A stretch of 64,000 bases of DNA from NCBI RefSeq assembly GCF_000972845.2, contig NC_040032.1:15899358-15963357 (forward strand), read 5' to 3'. A program made the translations under genes and the position numbers. The notes under the pieces were generated by a model. It saw only the letters and a list, made by a program, of their open reading frames with translations, was not told the origin of the DNA and did not search any database. Position 1 is the stretch's first letter, and the number at the start of each line of letters is the position of its first letter. This document shows, in pieces, positions 15,001 through 28,050 of this stretch. This DNA is from Larimichthys crocea (Eukaryota > Chordata > Actinopteri > Sciaenidae).

Positions 15001-15750
15001 AAGAAGATGTCATGATGAGAAAGTGGCTGGGTCATGTTGTTCTGCTGCCATAGAGCTGCTTGGAATTATTCCATCTCTTTCTTCTAATATTTATCTTTTG
15101 ATAAGCCCACTGCTAGCTCCAGGGCCGTTTGAGTCCTGTTGGTTATGTTCTCATTGTAACCCTTCTGGCTATTTAGTTAGGTTTGGCTGCAGACAGAGGA
15201 GAGGCGTTCTTACTCTTTCCACTGGGAGTTATCTTTCTAAAATGAAAAATAAAAAATCATTTTTAAAGACACTTGGCTAATCCGACGCTCATTTTAGCAG
15301 AGCTACAGTACATGTTAAACTTTGACTCAACCTCCATAATTCATATTTACTCTTTCAAGTGTTCAGGGCTACAAACTGAATTGTATATGTGTTATAAAAA
15401 TAAAAAAATATATATATATCATTGTTGTAGTCAACAGTTTCATACTGCCAATATCTGCTCCTCAGCCACCAAAGAAATAAGAGTTTAGAAGTATTATGTA
15501 ATTTCAGACCTCTTTCTTATGCCGCTGCACTTCTTTAACAAACACAGTACAGACCTTTCCATTATCGCCCTGACAACATAAAGAAAGCAAGGCGCATAAT
15601 GTGTTTTTTTGAGGGTTGTTAGCTCCAGCTTTCCTGCAAGCCGGTAGCTTATCTTGTAATATTAAAAGTGCCAGAGAGGTGTATCAGAAAGCTTGAATAC
15701 TTCATTTCATAACCGAGTGTCAAATCCCAGCATTGTGAAATTATTATCAT

Positions 15751-15784
15751 TATTTTATTTATTTATTTATTTATTTATTTTTTT
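15751..15784. repeat. (TTTA)n microsatellite
   Basis: About seven TTTA/ATTT tetranucleotide units followed by a T-run and TCTCCAG. Confidence 0.85.
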
Positions 15785-16639
15785 CTCCAGGAAATCATTT
15801 TAACAAAGTCGACGCGAAGCAGAGTGGAACAACCTTGATCTGCTGAAGTCTGAGATAGAATCAGGATGTGTCATGCTCTTGAATCAAAACAGCAAGACAA
15901 CAATGACTTTTGAACTATGAGAGCACTATGAGGGGAACAGATTATACCACAAAATGGGATTAGGACGTAAAGGTTGTGTACAGATCTAAATCTGTTTTTT
16001 TTGCAGATCAAAGCTCTGTGACACAAGATGGGTTTTTTTGTGGGTGTGCTCGGAGCTTCTCTGCAGTCATTCCGTACCACCCTTAGTAATTGCTCAAGTT
16101 CAATACTTTTTGTTCTTTATAAATCAAATTAACACATTGATCAGCCAGGAAGCTTTTTAATAACAGCACTGACTGGGCCAAAAGGGAAATAGTGTCATCT
16201 GTCTTTTGAAGTGTGCAGCACTTGCTTCTTTAATAGTTAATGCAAATACGTTTTTTGCCCTTTAAAAATCTTTTGTGCTGGTAGATCTAATTAGTTGAGT
16301 CTAAAATAAGCAAGAAAAAAAGTTGCATTACTGTGTATGATAGATTTACTTACAAGCAAACAAATGAACTGCAACGTATGGTATTAAAAAAAAACAAAAA
16401 AAACACAAGGGTTCTGTTAGTATGTCTCTGCTGCAAATGAAGGGAATTCTAAATATAAGCCAACGATGAAGGAATCCTTGCTAGAGGTCTTTGTTAAACA
16501 ATTTGTCTTTGGTGAGGTGAGATGCAAAATGTCAGCAATCTCTCCTGTCAGCAGGAGTTGCTTCAGAATCAATGTCATGAGGATGGTTCAGACTATTTCT
16601 GTTGTGATTGACTGACATGTCGGCAACTGAGCAACCATC

Positions 16640-16679
16640 AACAGCTGCAAAAATAACCCCACATGGGGTTATAGCTGTT
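16640..16679. other. Bulged inverted repeat (hairpin)
   Basis: AACAGCT at 16640-16646 pairs with AGCTGTT at 16673-16679, and ATAACCCC at 16653-16660 pairs with GGGGTTAT at 16665-16672 around an ACAT loop. The only interruption is a 6-base bulge (16647-16652) on the left side. No function is evident. Confidence 0.6.
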
Positions 16680-19600
16680 TGTTTTATGGTTTGATTTTTG
16701 TGGGTCAGGATGCAGAAGGAACATTACATAGAAAGGAATATTTAACAATCTGCCAAAACTGAATATCTGGGGACGCATACTGTTGAAACCAGGACATATT
16801 CATCTATTTCAAAGATTCCTCTGGACACCCACAGTGTCACTGAAACTGGAGACACGAGCTACATTTCAAGTTAACTGTCTTACAGTTCCAAATGTGACAA
16901 GATGTGCTATGAATCATGATCCATTTAAGCCAATAGGCATTCCCCATTCGATCACCAGAACAATGCAGTTTAGTAACTAAGCAAGAAAATGCCCAGATCC
17001 TGCCAGCCAAGATGTAATCGAGCTTGAGTTGCATTTTTAGCATCGCCAGGTATACTGTTTAATTCATGTTTGATTGTGCCACTCTGCCAGACAACAGGCC
17101 TGTTTTCTCTACCTCGGTACACAAGTCAAATAATGAAACCCTATACATGCTTTAAAACAAGCTAGTATTTGACCGGTGTTGGTGTAAATCATTACCACCA
17201 CCCACAACATTATATATACTACTGTATATCAAAGGGTTCCTCTATCGTAATATTCAGACCATTTGTCAAGCGGTGGACAAATAATTGTGCTTCACACTAT
17301 TAAACTAAGAAATGGGAAAGTCATTGTAGATAGAGAGCAAGAGAGAGAGATGGATTTGATGGGGGTTGGGAATAACAGTCTGACACGAAAGAAATTAATC
17401 CTCAATATCCACTGCTCCCAATGCACCTCCACAATTGCAGGCTCAGGCTGTCTAGTCCATTCATGAATCACTGGGCCTAGGAGACACGCAGGAGAAAACC
17501 ACCAGCTCTCATAAATAAAGCAGGAACCTACTACTGTAGTGCCCATGAGTCATCCAGGTCTGTTCTCATTCAGTTTTGGAAAGGGGGGGGAAAGCATGAC
17601 AAACCACCTCCAACACTCGTGAAATCCTGCCATGACTGTATTTACTCGAAAACTTAACCTCCCTTTGCAGCTGCTTCCATCAGCCCCGCAGCAGCGTCAG
17701 CCCCCAGCACAATGTGGAAACACACTTTAGTTAAAAGAGAAGAGAGACGCAGAAGATTAGGTGAAGAACACACATTTAATTTCCTCTTATTGATTCAGGG
17801 GTGGTCATCTGGATTTCGTCTTCGGCGATCGAACCGAGATAGATGATACAAGGTGGTTATCAGACGCAGAAGATTTTTTATTTGAACATATATACTCGAT
17901 TTCTGCCCAACTCACCAGAGACGCTTCACATCAAAATGTCACTAAAATGCCACCAGGGAAATGGAGCTATTTTTTTTTTTTTTTCTCATATGCCTCAAAT
18001 GTCTGAGGGAAGAAAACACAGCTGAGTTTCTGGAGCGATTGTTCATTATCTCCATCAAATAACACGGTTATGAGGCCAGGCCTGTCTGATGATCCACAGT
18101 CTTTGAATTTCAGCAGCACTAAATCAGTTTACATTTAAAATAAGGAAAATATAGCTTTATTGTGTCGGGGGCTGAAGCTTTGTATAAGCAGCGGGGATAT
18201 CTTCTTATATCGTGGCAGCTCCTGCAGTCTATAGCAGCGTGATTTGAAAACTCTCAACACGGAGAAATCTATAGGATTTTCACCCAGTGGTTGGTCCTTG
18301 CCTGATGTTAGTAAATGAACATTTGCTGTAGAAAGGACATAAAAGATATATCGGTCTCATGTTAGATTTTCATTTAGAACCATGCAGAAATAGTGAGCAA
18401 TGTTGGAGTTAAGCACATTTAGACCCCATTAATCATTTCACACCAACATTAGCTTTATGCATACAGTGATTTTTCTTGCGTTTTTATTTGGTGTGGAAGT
18501 TAATTGTTCCGGACGTCTTCTGAAATAACAAGCCTCTTCTGCAATAATCAAGACTCTTAAGACAGTCAGTAGTCAGCAGATCTCATGCTGTAAAGATTTC
18601 AGATGGCAAGCCAATAAGGCCACATCATCCCCCATGTGCTCGAGACATTAAGCGCAACAATTTCATTGCCAAACTTCTATATATCTATAAATGTTTATAT
18701 AGCTGCTCTGTGGGCTCAGTGACGTGGTGAAACCTTGGAGGGTTCCTGGCTCAGTTACTCTGGGGATTTACTTTATTCGCTGGGTAAATATGTACAACTC
18801 CTTAGCAGGGACTATTTTAAAGATAATTTTAAACTGTTTCTGGAGCATGATCAGGAAACACGCCCAATTTGATGTAGTTTTCGGGTCTTGTTGTTTGTAT
18901 TTTCTGTTTATAGTTTGTGTTTTGTACTGTTAGATATGTATTTTTCATTTCGCCGTACACATTTTTTTTTTCTTTCTAAATGTACATCCAAGGACGAGAG
19001 TTGCAAATTCGAAATGCTACAATGTGTGACATTACTATTTTTAGTGAATATTCTATGCTGTGTATCTGTCACATAAAATAGTAAACAGCTCATGTATGGT
19101 GTTTTCCCATCCAATTTAATTATTTAATTCCCCTCTGACTTGCTAATGCGGATCTCTAAGATAGCACAGTGTTAAAGAGTAGCAGCATGCATGTCTCCAA
19201 ATCATAAACACTGTATCTGGTGCACAACTCTAGCAAACGAACAGAATACAGCAGATAAATAGTTGTTGTAAACTGCCATTTCTGCTGTTTTGATTACGCT
19301 GTCGATGGCTTTCAGCTTGCCCACAATAACTATGTATCAGTGCCAGTATTCTGTTTATTCTGATCTCTGGGATATGATTAGAGATGCCCTTTCATATAGC
19401 GTTATTAAGAGTACAGTATATGAAAAGATTTGGGATGTATTTCCTGTAGTTATGCCATGGCTTGTTTCCTGCTGTTTTATCAAAGATCAAATCAATGAAT
19501 GTACATGATGAGCGGGTAGACAGACAGTTAGGAGCCAATCCACTGTCTTTTTTCCTCCTGTTAGATTATGCGGACAATAAAATATTTGCGATCAATGAGA

Positions 19601-22033
19601 CTTCAGGGCCTATAAAACACAAACTCACCCTTAAAAATCACTTTCATATCCATTAATTCTATTCATTACACCGTTGAGAGTGTTTTCTCTCCAAGAAAAC
19701 AGAACTATGAATTCATAAACAGTTATACATTCGGAGCGCTCTTTAGGGATAAATATCAACAAATATAAAAAATCTGGCAGATATTATTAAACTGCAGGTT
19801 GTTTTTCTCTGCAAATACATAATCATTGCTAATCACTCCGTCGGTATCTTGTTTGTATTATTAACTTAAAAAAGCCCACTGTGACACATTCACCCAATAA
19901 AGGTCACAGGTTTTGTATTACCTTAGGAACGCCTTAGGCAAATAATGTTGGTTATTGGCTTCAGCAATAACAGCACGGCTGGAGGAGGAGCAACATGCAC
20001 GCTCCTGCTTCCATTGGATTTCTGTAATCTTGTGAAGTTAATTCCTTGCAGGTTGTAAGGAAAAAAACTAGCAGATGGTGATCAGTATTGACATTTAAGG
20101 TTGTTGTTGAATGTTATGAGGGAACAAATATGGCATGCTGGCTTTTTGGAAGCCTATCGATCTGTGTGACATACAACATATTTCACCACAGACTGTTTGC
20201 TTTCTGGCTTCTTTAAAAAAAAAAAAAAACCTGAAGCCTGAGTGTTAAAATCAAAACCAACCTCTCCAATCAAATAAAAGGTCAAATAACTGAACACAAT
20301 TTCTGGGAAATTCAGGAGTCATAGTTGACTTGCCCCCAGTTGTTCTCTTGGTCTCCTAAGCTGCTGCTATTATTTAGAGTTATTGAAGTGTCGCCCTGTA
20401 TCTGTTAGTGACAAAGACCGGTTTGTGACTTCATAGTGTAGAAGCCATGAGCCTTTGAATGCGCTGATGGACAAGGTCAAACACCATGATCTGTATTTAT
20501 CAGCGGGATGCTGCTCCTGTGCTGTAAATGTGATTTTAAAGCCCCTTTATCCTCTTTTTGAGGATTTGCAGTATAGCAGATCACATATGAGTCTCTCTGC
20601 ACTTAAGCTACACTATCAGCCGCCCAGTAGGCTATCCATAACACACACAGGCTTCCTTTCATTTTGTTTTTGTATTTATTGAGGAGCTATACTCATTGGA
20701 TACCGTTCAAAATCATGAAGCAATCTGCTAAGTGCCTTAACGTTACTACTTTAAGCCAATGAAAGTATTGTGGAGAAGAATATCTGTGCGGCTTTTTGCT
20801 GCCTAAGAAGCTCACTCGTAAATCACTTGTTCACTCCAAAAAAAAAGAAAAAAAGAAAAGAAGATTAGATAACAGACGATACCACGGTTTACACATAACA
20901 GCATGTTGTGGTTTGCATTGGGATAAGGTAAATATTAGGGTTTAGATTGTTGGATTGCAGGTCTTTTTTTCTTTTTTTTTCAGAAACGGTACGCCTGCCA
21001 TGGTGTTTGTGATAGTACACAATGAAATGTAGAACAGATGGAGGCTGGAGAGAGCGGCATGTTTATTCATTTGATGTGGAAAGCATCACAGAAAGTGACA
21101 GTTTGTCGATAGAATTAGGGGAGATACACTGCGACTAATACTTCCTTTGCGGTCGAGGTTTTGTTACAGGAGAGTCAAAGATTCTGGTTTGCTAATTTAT
21201 ATTACAACAGCTTGGATCTCTTAAAATCAAGATCAAATCAATATACCTGCTGAAAGCACCATAAAATCAAATGGAGATCATATGCAGGGTTGTGTTGTGA
21301 GGGCACCGGCCTCTAATGGTAATTACAGAGCACTTTATGCTAAAGATATACTAATGAATAACCATTTTGTAAGTCCGTGATCCAATAGACCACCTGTTTT
21401 TTTTAAATTCGGTGAGTATCCATTGATGTTTCAGTATGATATGCCAAAAAAAAGGACATATTGTAAAGGTTAGATCAGGAATACATACATGTATTTATGC
21501 TCATCTGGGACGCCACGAACTGATGGTACAAAAGCAACACTTGGATATCTGCGTTTATGAATACCTGCTGATGTCATATGAAATAAAGAGTTTGTTGATC
21601 AGGGCTTATTATTGTTACGTCTCCCAAGCTTTCTCTCTCTAAAGCTCCTCAGCGTGTGTCACCTTATTGTGGAGATGGCTTTCTAACATGACATTATACA
21701 AGCTTAAAAAAAAAAAAAAAAAAAAAAAGCAAAGGTAATATGTAAGTGAATCTATTTTGGCAGCATGTTCTGTAACCACCCAAACAGACTTCATAGGGAA
21801 TAAAGAAAGTAGGGGAAGCTAGAGGGGGAGGCAGCCAGTGAGGAATCATGGGCTGTCAGAACCGTGTCTGTCTAAGCTTCAGGAATCCAGGAAGCTAATG
21901 CTGTTTGATGTATTAACCATGATGGAGGGGGCAGCGTCTGTGTGTTCATGCACAGTCCTGTAAGGATTTGGGTACATTGTGTCTGTGCGTGCGTGGGTGT
22001 GTTGGCGCATATGTGGGTTTGTCTGTATACTGC

Positions 22034-22054
22034 GTGTGTGTGTGTGTGTGTGTG
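22034..22054. repeat. (GT)n microsatellite
   Basis: About ten GT units, preceded from 21978 by a looser G/T-rich stretch (GTGCGTGCGTGGGTGTG) that looks like the decayed part of the same repeat. Confidence 0.85.
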
Positions 22055-22297
22055 CACGCTCATTGACAAGTGGAAGAGGAAGAAGAATTGATGTTGTTTG
22101 ATGTATTAATCATGCATATGTGGGATTGAGAGGCTCTGTGATGGGTTGCTTGGGCACTGATTTTATCTTCAATCAGAGGCTCATTTGGGTCCCTTTGTGT
22201 AAATGCTTAACATTGTTTAGCAGCAAATAAGCAGCCTGCTTATAAAACATTTGCATTTATTTGTAAGTGCGGGTATGTGTGCGGCGTTTGAGATATC

Positions 22298-22313
22298 GGG
22301 GGGGGGGGGGGGG
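22298..22313. repeat. G16 homopolymer
   Basis: Sixteen consecutive G residues on the plus strand after GATATC. Runs like this can form G-quadruplexes and are prone to length errors in sequencing. Confidence 0.85.
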
Positions 22314-22969
22314 CTTGTATGAACAAGCCTGTTTTTATCTTGTTCATACATAAAGCATATTAGAGGCATTGTTCTCCATGAACCCCTCTTTTTGATGTGA
22401 TATTTATCAAGCGGCTTTTAGTGGTCGAACAGGATCAGGAAATGTGTTTTCACACGGCAGCTCTGCCGTATGAGTCGATCAATAATTCAGAGGAAAAAAA
22501 AAGGTATGACACTGATCTATATGCTATCATGATTTATCAGCCTCACGTCCACCCTCGTGATATTTCATAGATTTCAGCTGGAAGGCGGATGAATAACCGC
22601 GTCCATTAAAACAGTCCATTTGAAAGCTACACAGTTAATTAGTTTTGCTTAATTTGCGCTCATTCAACCAGTCGCATTCAGGTACGAGTGGCTGTTCAAG
22701 CTTTAGGGCGCAGAAAAAACTATTTGCCCTTTTTTTTTCCAATTCACTTTGCCCACCTTAGCTATTGAAATCTTGTCCAAGAGGCACTCCTACTGTCTAA
22801 AATTTAATCCATGTTGCCTTTGGATTACAAATGTATTTCGTTTGACACTTAAATTCACTGCAGAGCTCTAGTTCTGTTGCCAGGCAACTAAGGTGCACAC
22901 AAAGGATCATTATAGATTTCTTGAGTGCAACTGTTAAATTGTACTTTTTTCAAAAGATACTGTGTGTAT

Positions 22970-22995
22970 TTATATATATATATATATATATATAG
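22970..22995. repeat. (TA)n microsatellite
   Basis: About twelve TA units before GATAAAGC. Confidence 0.85.
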
Positions 22996-23733
22996 ATAAA
23001 GCTCTTGTTTGGTGTATTTTCCTGTTTCCAGTATCTCTGCCCTTCATTTCATTCAATATAAACCTGTCAATTTTTTTTTTATTCCACTAAATAGGCATTC
23101 TTGCAAAATCATTCCTGCCAGTGAATTCCCTAACTCTGGGCTCCAGCTCCCCTGCAGCACTTTAAAAGAATCAAGTTGAGTGCCCCTTATTATGCATCTA
23201 TCAGACATATGTTACTAACAGGAAATGACAGCATAGCCCACAGTATTTAAATGGTCCATGGTGCTTGTACTCTGATGGCTACGATATGACATGATGAGCC
23301 ATAAATATGTCAGATATGACTCAAATGAGCTCTGAAAGGATATGGCAATCGAGTATTCATACTAGATACTCTGCTGTGGGGATCTGTCTAAAGCCCATTG
23401 TGGAGCACTCCGCCAAAATTCCATCTGTAGATCGATCAAATCATCAATATCGTACCATATATTTATCAGCTGTGTCTAATATGTTCCTCGACAGTTAGAT
23501 TATAACAAAATCTGTTCTTTTTTTTTTATTTAGGAATGACATTTCCCTACGTTATTACAGTCCAGACAGCTTAGATGTATTAAAATCTTTCTTTTTGGTG
23601 ACATGCATGGTATTTAAAACTGTGTAAACTTAATTGAGTCTTGTCGTGTGCATGTACGTGTGCTGAAAATTTGTGAGCAGACATTCTCCTGGAAATGGCA
23701 GATCACTATATTTTGGTGTTTTCAGCCAAGCAT

Positions 23734-23755
23734 CTATATATATATATATATATAT
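23734..23755. repeat. (TA)n microsatellite
   Basis: About ten TA units running into a TTTATTTATTATTA stretch. Confidence 0.85.
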
Positions 23756-23923
23756 TTATTTATTATTATTTTTTTTTTCTGGTTGGAAGTTGTAAGTCAT
23801 CTTTTGTTTGAAGCCTGCAGGAAGATCATTGCTCAGTTGCAGACTGTTGTTGCAGAGACGGGAAAGCAGGGTGGTGGAATGCAAAAACAGAAGCGATCAG
23901 AGGCGAGATCTGGGTATGAGATG

Positions 23924-23961
23924 CATGTAATCCATCTGCAGAAATGCAGATGGATTACATG
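23924..23961. other. Perfect 17-bp inverted repeat with GAAA loop
   Basis: CATGTAATCCATCTGCA at 23924-23940 is followed by GAAA and then by its exact reverse complement at 23945-23961. Seventeen contiguous pairs with no mismatch, closed by a GNRA-type tetraloop, is unusual for non-repetitive intron DNA. The stem is too short for an ordinary microRNA precursor. It could be an intrinsic cruciform, a remnant of a fold-back insertion, or a template-switch product. Confidence 0.85.
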
Positions 23962-25005
23962 TACGTGTTTGGCAAATGGACGATGAGACAGAGGGCAGGG
24001 CTCTATACTTGTGTGTGAGTTTGTTTGCACTTTGATTGAGATGCACTAGGTGGATTACGGAGCTCTTCTCACAAAAAAACAGGCTAACACCTAAAGGCTT
24101 CAACACACAGAGCAGTTCACTCAAACAGAGTAATCTCTTCATCTGATGATTTTTGATATGTTGTTTTTCTGCCTCGTTTCACCACGTCAGGCTCTTCTCC
24201 ATCCTCGGGTCTGCAGAAAGATCAATGTTGAGAACACATCCTGCTCCGGCAGCGACTGGGCGCTTGTAGGCAGAGATGAAAAAGGTCACTAGGAATCTAA
24301 TTAAGCATGATTTTTCAGTTCCTTGATAAGATGGAAGAGCATGAGGGCTCCCCATCCAGTTGCATCTTAAGGATTACTTTGAGTGCAAGAATGAGATGCA
24401 GACACACTTCCAAAAATCACCCTGCTCTCAGAATGTATTGCCAATCGGGACATCTCAGATGCAGGGTAACAAATCAAGACAAGCGAGACCATGAGAGATG
24501 CTATAAATAGCGACGCATACATGTGCGTGCACATGTGCACACACTTAGACGCTCGAATCGGACGCTCTTGTGCACATATTAGAGGACGGCCAGGGGGAAA
24601 AAAAAGAATGGTTTTAAGTATGGTTGAAGGCTTTTTCATCCTTCTCCCCAATCCAATTATGTTCCAGTTCAAACAAATGGAAGTATATGCATGCTTCTCA
24701 GCCAGATGCTGCAGCAATAGAGATATTAACTCTGAAGATGGGAAGTTTGAGAGGCAATAAGGTACCCAGCAGGGAGTGGATATTGAGGATTAATTTCGCT
24801 CATGTCTGAGTCCCGACTTCGCTCATCAGCCCATCTCCTTCTCTGCCTATCTTTCCCTTCTGGCATTATTAACTCCCGATACGTCTTTCAGAGAGAAGAT
24901 TCTTATTTTTCTGTATATTATAAATACTGGAAAAAAGCCGATAAAATAAAGTGAAATAACTAATTGGCGATCTACAATCTGTTATGAGTGTGTACTTCAA
25001 GGGGT

Positions 25006-25033
25006 TTTATGTCAAGTGGGTACTTGACATAAA
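25006..25033. other. Perfect 12-bp inverted repeat
   Basis: TTTATGTCAAGT (25006-25017) and its reverse complement (25022-25033) flank a GGGT loop. No known element was recognised. Confidence 0.8.
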
Positions 25034-27926
25034 CCTTGTTCAATTGAGCTTACTGCTCCTTGCTGACATGAGTACACTGACAAAGTGTATACTGGCCCAC
25101 AAACAGCTATTAAGGTGTGGTGACTGTGCAACTTCTGCTGTGGGCTTAAAAACAGTATATATTGATTGGTTTCACAGAAGTTGAAGCAACTGCTTGCAAG
25201 CGAAAAACAAATCGAAAATGTATTGTAAACTTCAAATATCAGCCATAATCCATGTTAGACAAGGTTGTCAGCTGATACCAGAAACTCGGGTAAAAAATTG
25301 ATATTTATTTCAGTAACATACATCCAAACGGTCCACTGTTTCTTTGACCTCTGTCTCCTTACCTTCAGCACGGTGGGAAATCGGTCCATTGACTTAACTT
25401 CTTTTCGTGTCATTCTCTTGAAATATTGCCTTTAAATTCCGCCTGCCTTTAATTCAGTTTTGTTTAGGGCGGCAGCTGCTGGAGATTGAATTGGAAACTT
25501 GCCCCAGGGACATTATGTAGATAAAAAAATATAGTTGCAATTGACCATTAGATGGCTCAGAACCCACGGGCCAAACACACACACAGATATCGCAGTTTGC
25601 AAAGCTGCCAAAGCGTCTGCTCAGCAACATTATAGAGCATGACTAGATGTGATCTGACAAAATTTCAGACATTTATGTAAAAAAATTGGATTCATCTTGC
25701 TTTTGGCATAGAAAATGATGGACTTCAAACTTCAAGCCTAGATGCTGGCTCAAGCTATCAGTGTCAGATCATTTGGGTTGGCCCAAAATATTTTTTTTAC
25801 CCGCAATACAGTAATAGATGCCAGATTAGGATACGTAACATGTCACAGTTGTGGTAAGACTTGGCTCCTATCATAACCAAATAAAATCATCTCCTTTTCG
25901 CTCTCCACCAGTGAAGCGCTGACTGTTTCTCACCGGAGGAGCTTTGCAAAAACCGGGGAAGTGATGTTCTTGTTCAGAGGTGCAGAGTCACACAGTGCAA
26001 ATGTATGCCACCTAGAAATATCCTGCTGAGGTCAGAAGGTGTCAGGTGTTTTGTTGAAACATTTCTGGAGGTATTAAAATCACTGTCACCATGTTTTTCT
26101 TTTTTTTTCTTTGGTTTGTTTTGGTGGTGTGAATCCAAATGCATAATATCAAGATAACTAATGCCAGCTTTCTACTATTTCCATTCCTGTTAAGGGATCA
26201 TGAAGGTCGCACACGCAAGGAAACGTAACTTGCATAAAAGAGACTGTTGCCTGTAACCTTGTAGGCATAACCACAGCTCGTTACACAGACGAATATTAGT
26301 CTGTCTATTAATAAATAGAACACGGTTCAACTTTCCTGAGTCGCTCATGCTTCTCTCTTACCCTGCACAATGCTGGCTTGACTCCAGAGTACAATGTAGT
26401 CAATTCACAACACTTCTATATGCACCTGTTGTTGTTGTGGTTGCTGAAAATGATTTCAGCTTCAAGTACACTTTGAGGTAGGAACTGTTAATGTCTGGGT
26501 CTAAACGGCAACTAAAGCAAACCGAGTCTTATTAGGATTATTCTCTTAAATAGAAACGGATGAAACTTTAAATCTGAGTCAACCTGAACTTAAATCAAGC
26601 ACTTTGGGGGAATAAAAAAGTACTTTAAACAGTGTGTTGAATAATAAAAACAAAGGCCAACAGCATTAAAGTGAATCAAGGTCACAATCCCATGTCTCCT
26701 CAATCAGATGAGTGTGAACAACATTATAATGCAAAAATATTTCGATATTTTCAATTACAACACCAAAGAGATGTTTAAAACTCAAAAACATAAAGCCCGA
26801 AGTGGAATGGGCGAACACAGTGAAATCACTGAAAGTGTTTAAAACCCTGTTGTCGATATGATATATATATTTTTTGCAGTACATTATTAAAGCTCCGCAA
26901 GGGTCAAAATGTCGGACTTTTTAAAAGTGGGGAAAAATCAGCTTCTGTTGTAGCAGACCAGCCCAAGGAAGAATCATCAATAAAGCTCCTCCTCTGACAT
27001 ATTAATCGTACTTTGTCGGAGGAATTTCACCCTCCTGCTGACATCTTCATAACATCTTTCTTCTTTGATAAAAAATCTTTTCTAACTTCACATATTTTTT
27101 TCGACCAAACAGCTGTAGCAAGCTGTCCTCTTCTCTCCGTCAGTTCTCTCCTTTCCCCTTGCATCGAGGCAGAGAATAGCTTCTTCAGTTCCTTTCCATC
27201 TGTACTCTGACTCTCTTTTCTTCTTTTTTTCTCTATATCGCGTCCTCCATTTCTCCCATACTTACTTTTTGTTTCTCTGTTCAGAGCATTGATTGCTTTC
27301 CACACTGTCTAGTAGCGCCTAGCTTGCAAAACCCCAAACCAAAAATCGCTCTAAAAGATTTCCTTTGGCCCCTGTGAGCCCATATTAGCATATTCAGTCC
27401 CCACAGTTTAAGACAATGAGAGTGTCAGTAGAAAGGCATCGCCATCTAAACCCTAAACCAATCAAAATTTTAAGCCTGTGTCCTTCCCAATTAAGTTTTA
27501 CCACTGATCCTCCGACTTCCCCAAAGCTTATCCCTCCCTTCCAAATCTCTGTCGACGGCGAAGAATATTACATTTGTGTTTCCCCATTCCATCATCTTGT
27601 TTCATTATGTCAGAAAAGAATAGCAATTAAACAAAATACATTTTGTATTATTAATCAGGTCAGACTCACTGTGTGTATTGACTTTTACATTACACCCACA
27701 CAAACCTGGAAAAAAAAATCAATCAAGAATAATTCGACTGAAGCACAGACAAAATGATCATTATATAATGAATTTAAAAAGCGTGGTAAAAGTAACAGCC
27801 CGCCTTGCGGTGGCTTAGAATTCAGGTATTTCATCAATTTTCTAAGTTGTATCTGCTGTCAACATGAATTTTTTTTTTTTCACATTTTATTCTATCAGCT
27901 ATGCAGTTTGGGGTTTTGTGGTTATA

Positions 27927-28050
27927 GGATTCAAGGATTTCAAGGATTCAAGGAGTTTTATTGTCATTACAGCACATGTAAAACATGAGATGAAACGAAA
28001 TTGGTTTCCCCTGGTCCCGGAGCAGCCCGATATAAAATATAAAAAAAAAA
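27927..28050 (-). mobile_element. LINE 3'-end fragment (L2/CR1-like tail)
   Basis: Near-tandem copies of GGATTCAAGG at 27927-27950 lead into GGAGTTTTATTGTCATTACAG and then GAAACGAAATTGG. Read on the minus strand this is the 3' end of a fish LINE followed by a short octamer-type tail, a layout typical of L2/CR1-group elements that end in short tandem repeats rather than poly(A). Only about 120 bases survive and no reverse transcriptase remains, so this is a heavily 5'-truncated copy. The family assignment is from remembered resemblance, not from a search. Confidence 0.45.

Larger units (their letters stand above)
10172..27926. other. Intronic stretch, simple repeats only
   Basis: Apart from the microsatellites and hairpins listed separately, I see no exon or recognisable transposon across these 17.7 kb. 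The reading frames present are short and lack domains. A 22-base A-run lies near 21707-21728. AT-rich blocks with many ATTA/TAAT words (for example 19600-19900 and 22560-22680) have the look of developmental-gene intron sequence, but no specific enhancer can be named. Confidence 0.5.

Noticed and set aside
24501..24545. TATAAATA box-like word with nearby CACATG repeats, considered as an alternative promoter
   Set aside because: No CpG-rich context, initiator or downstream exon could be identified.
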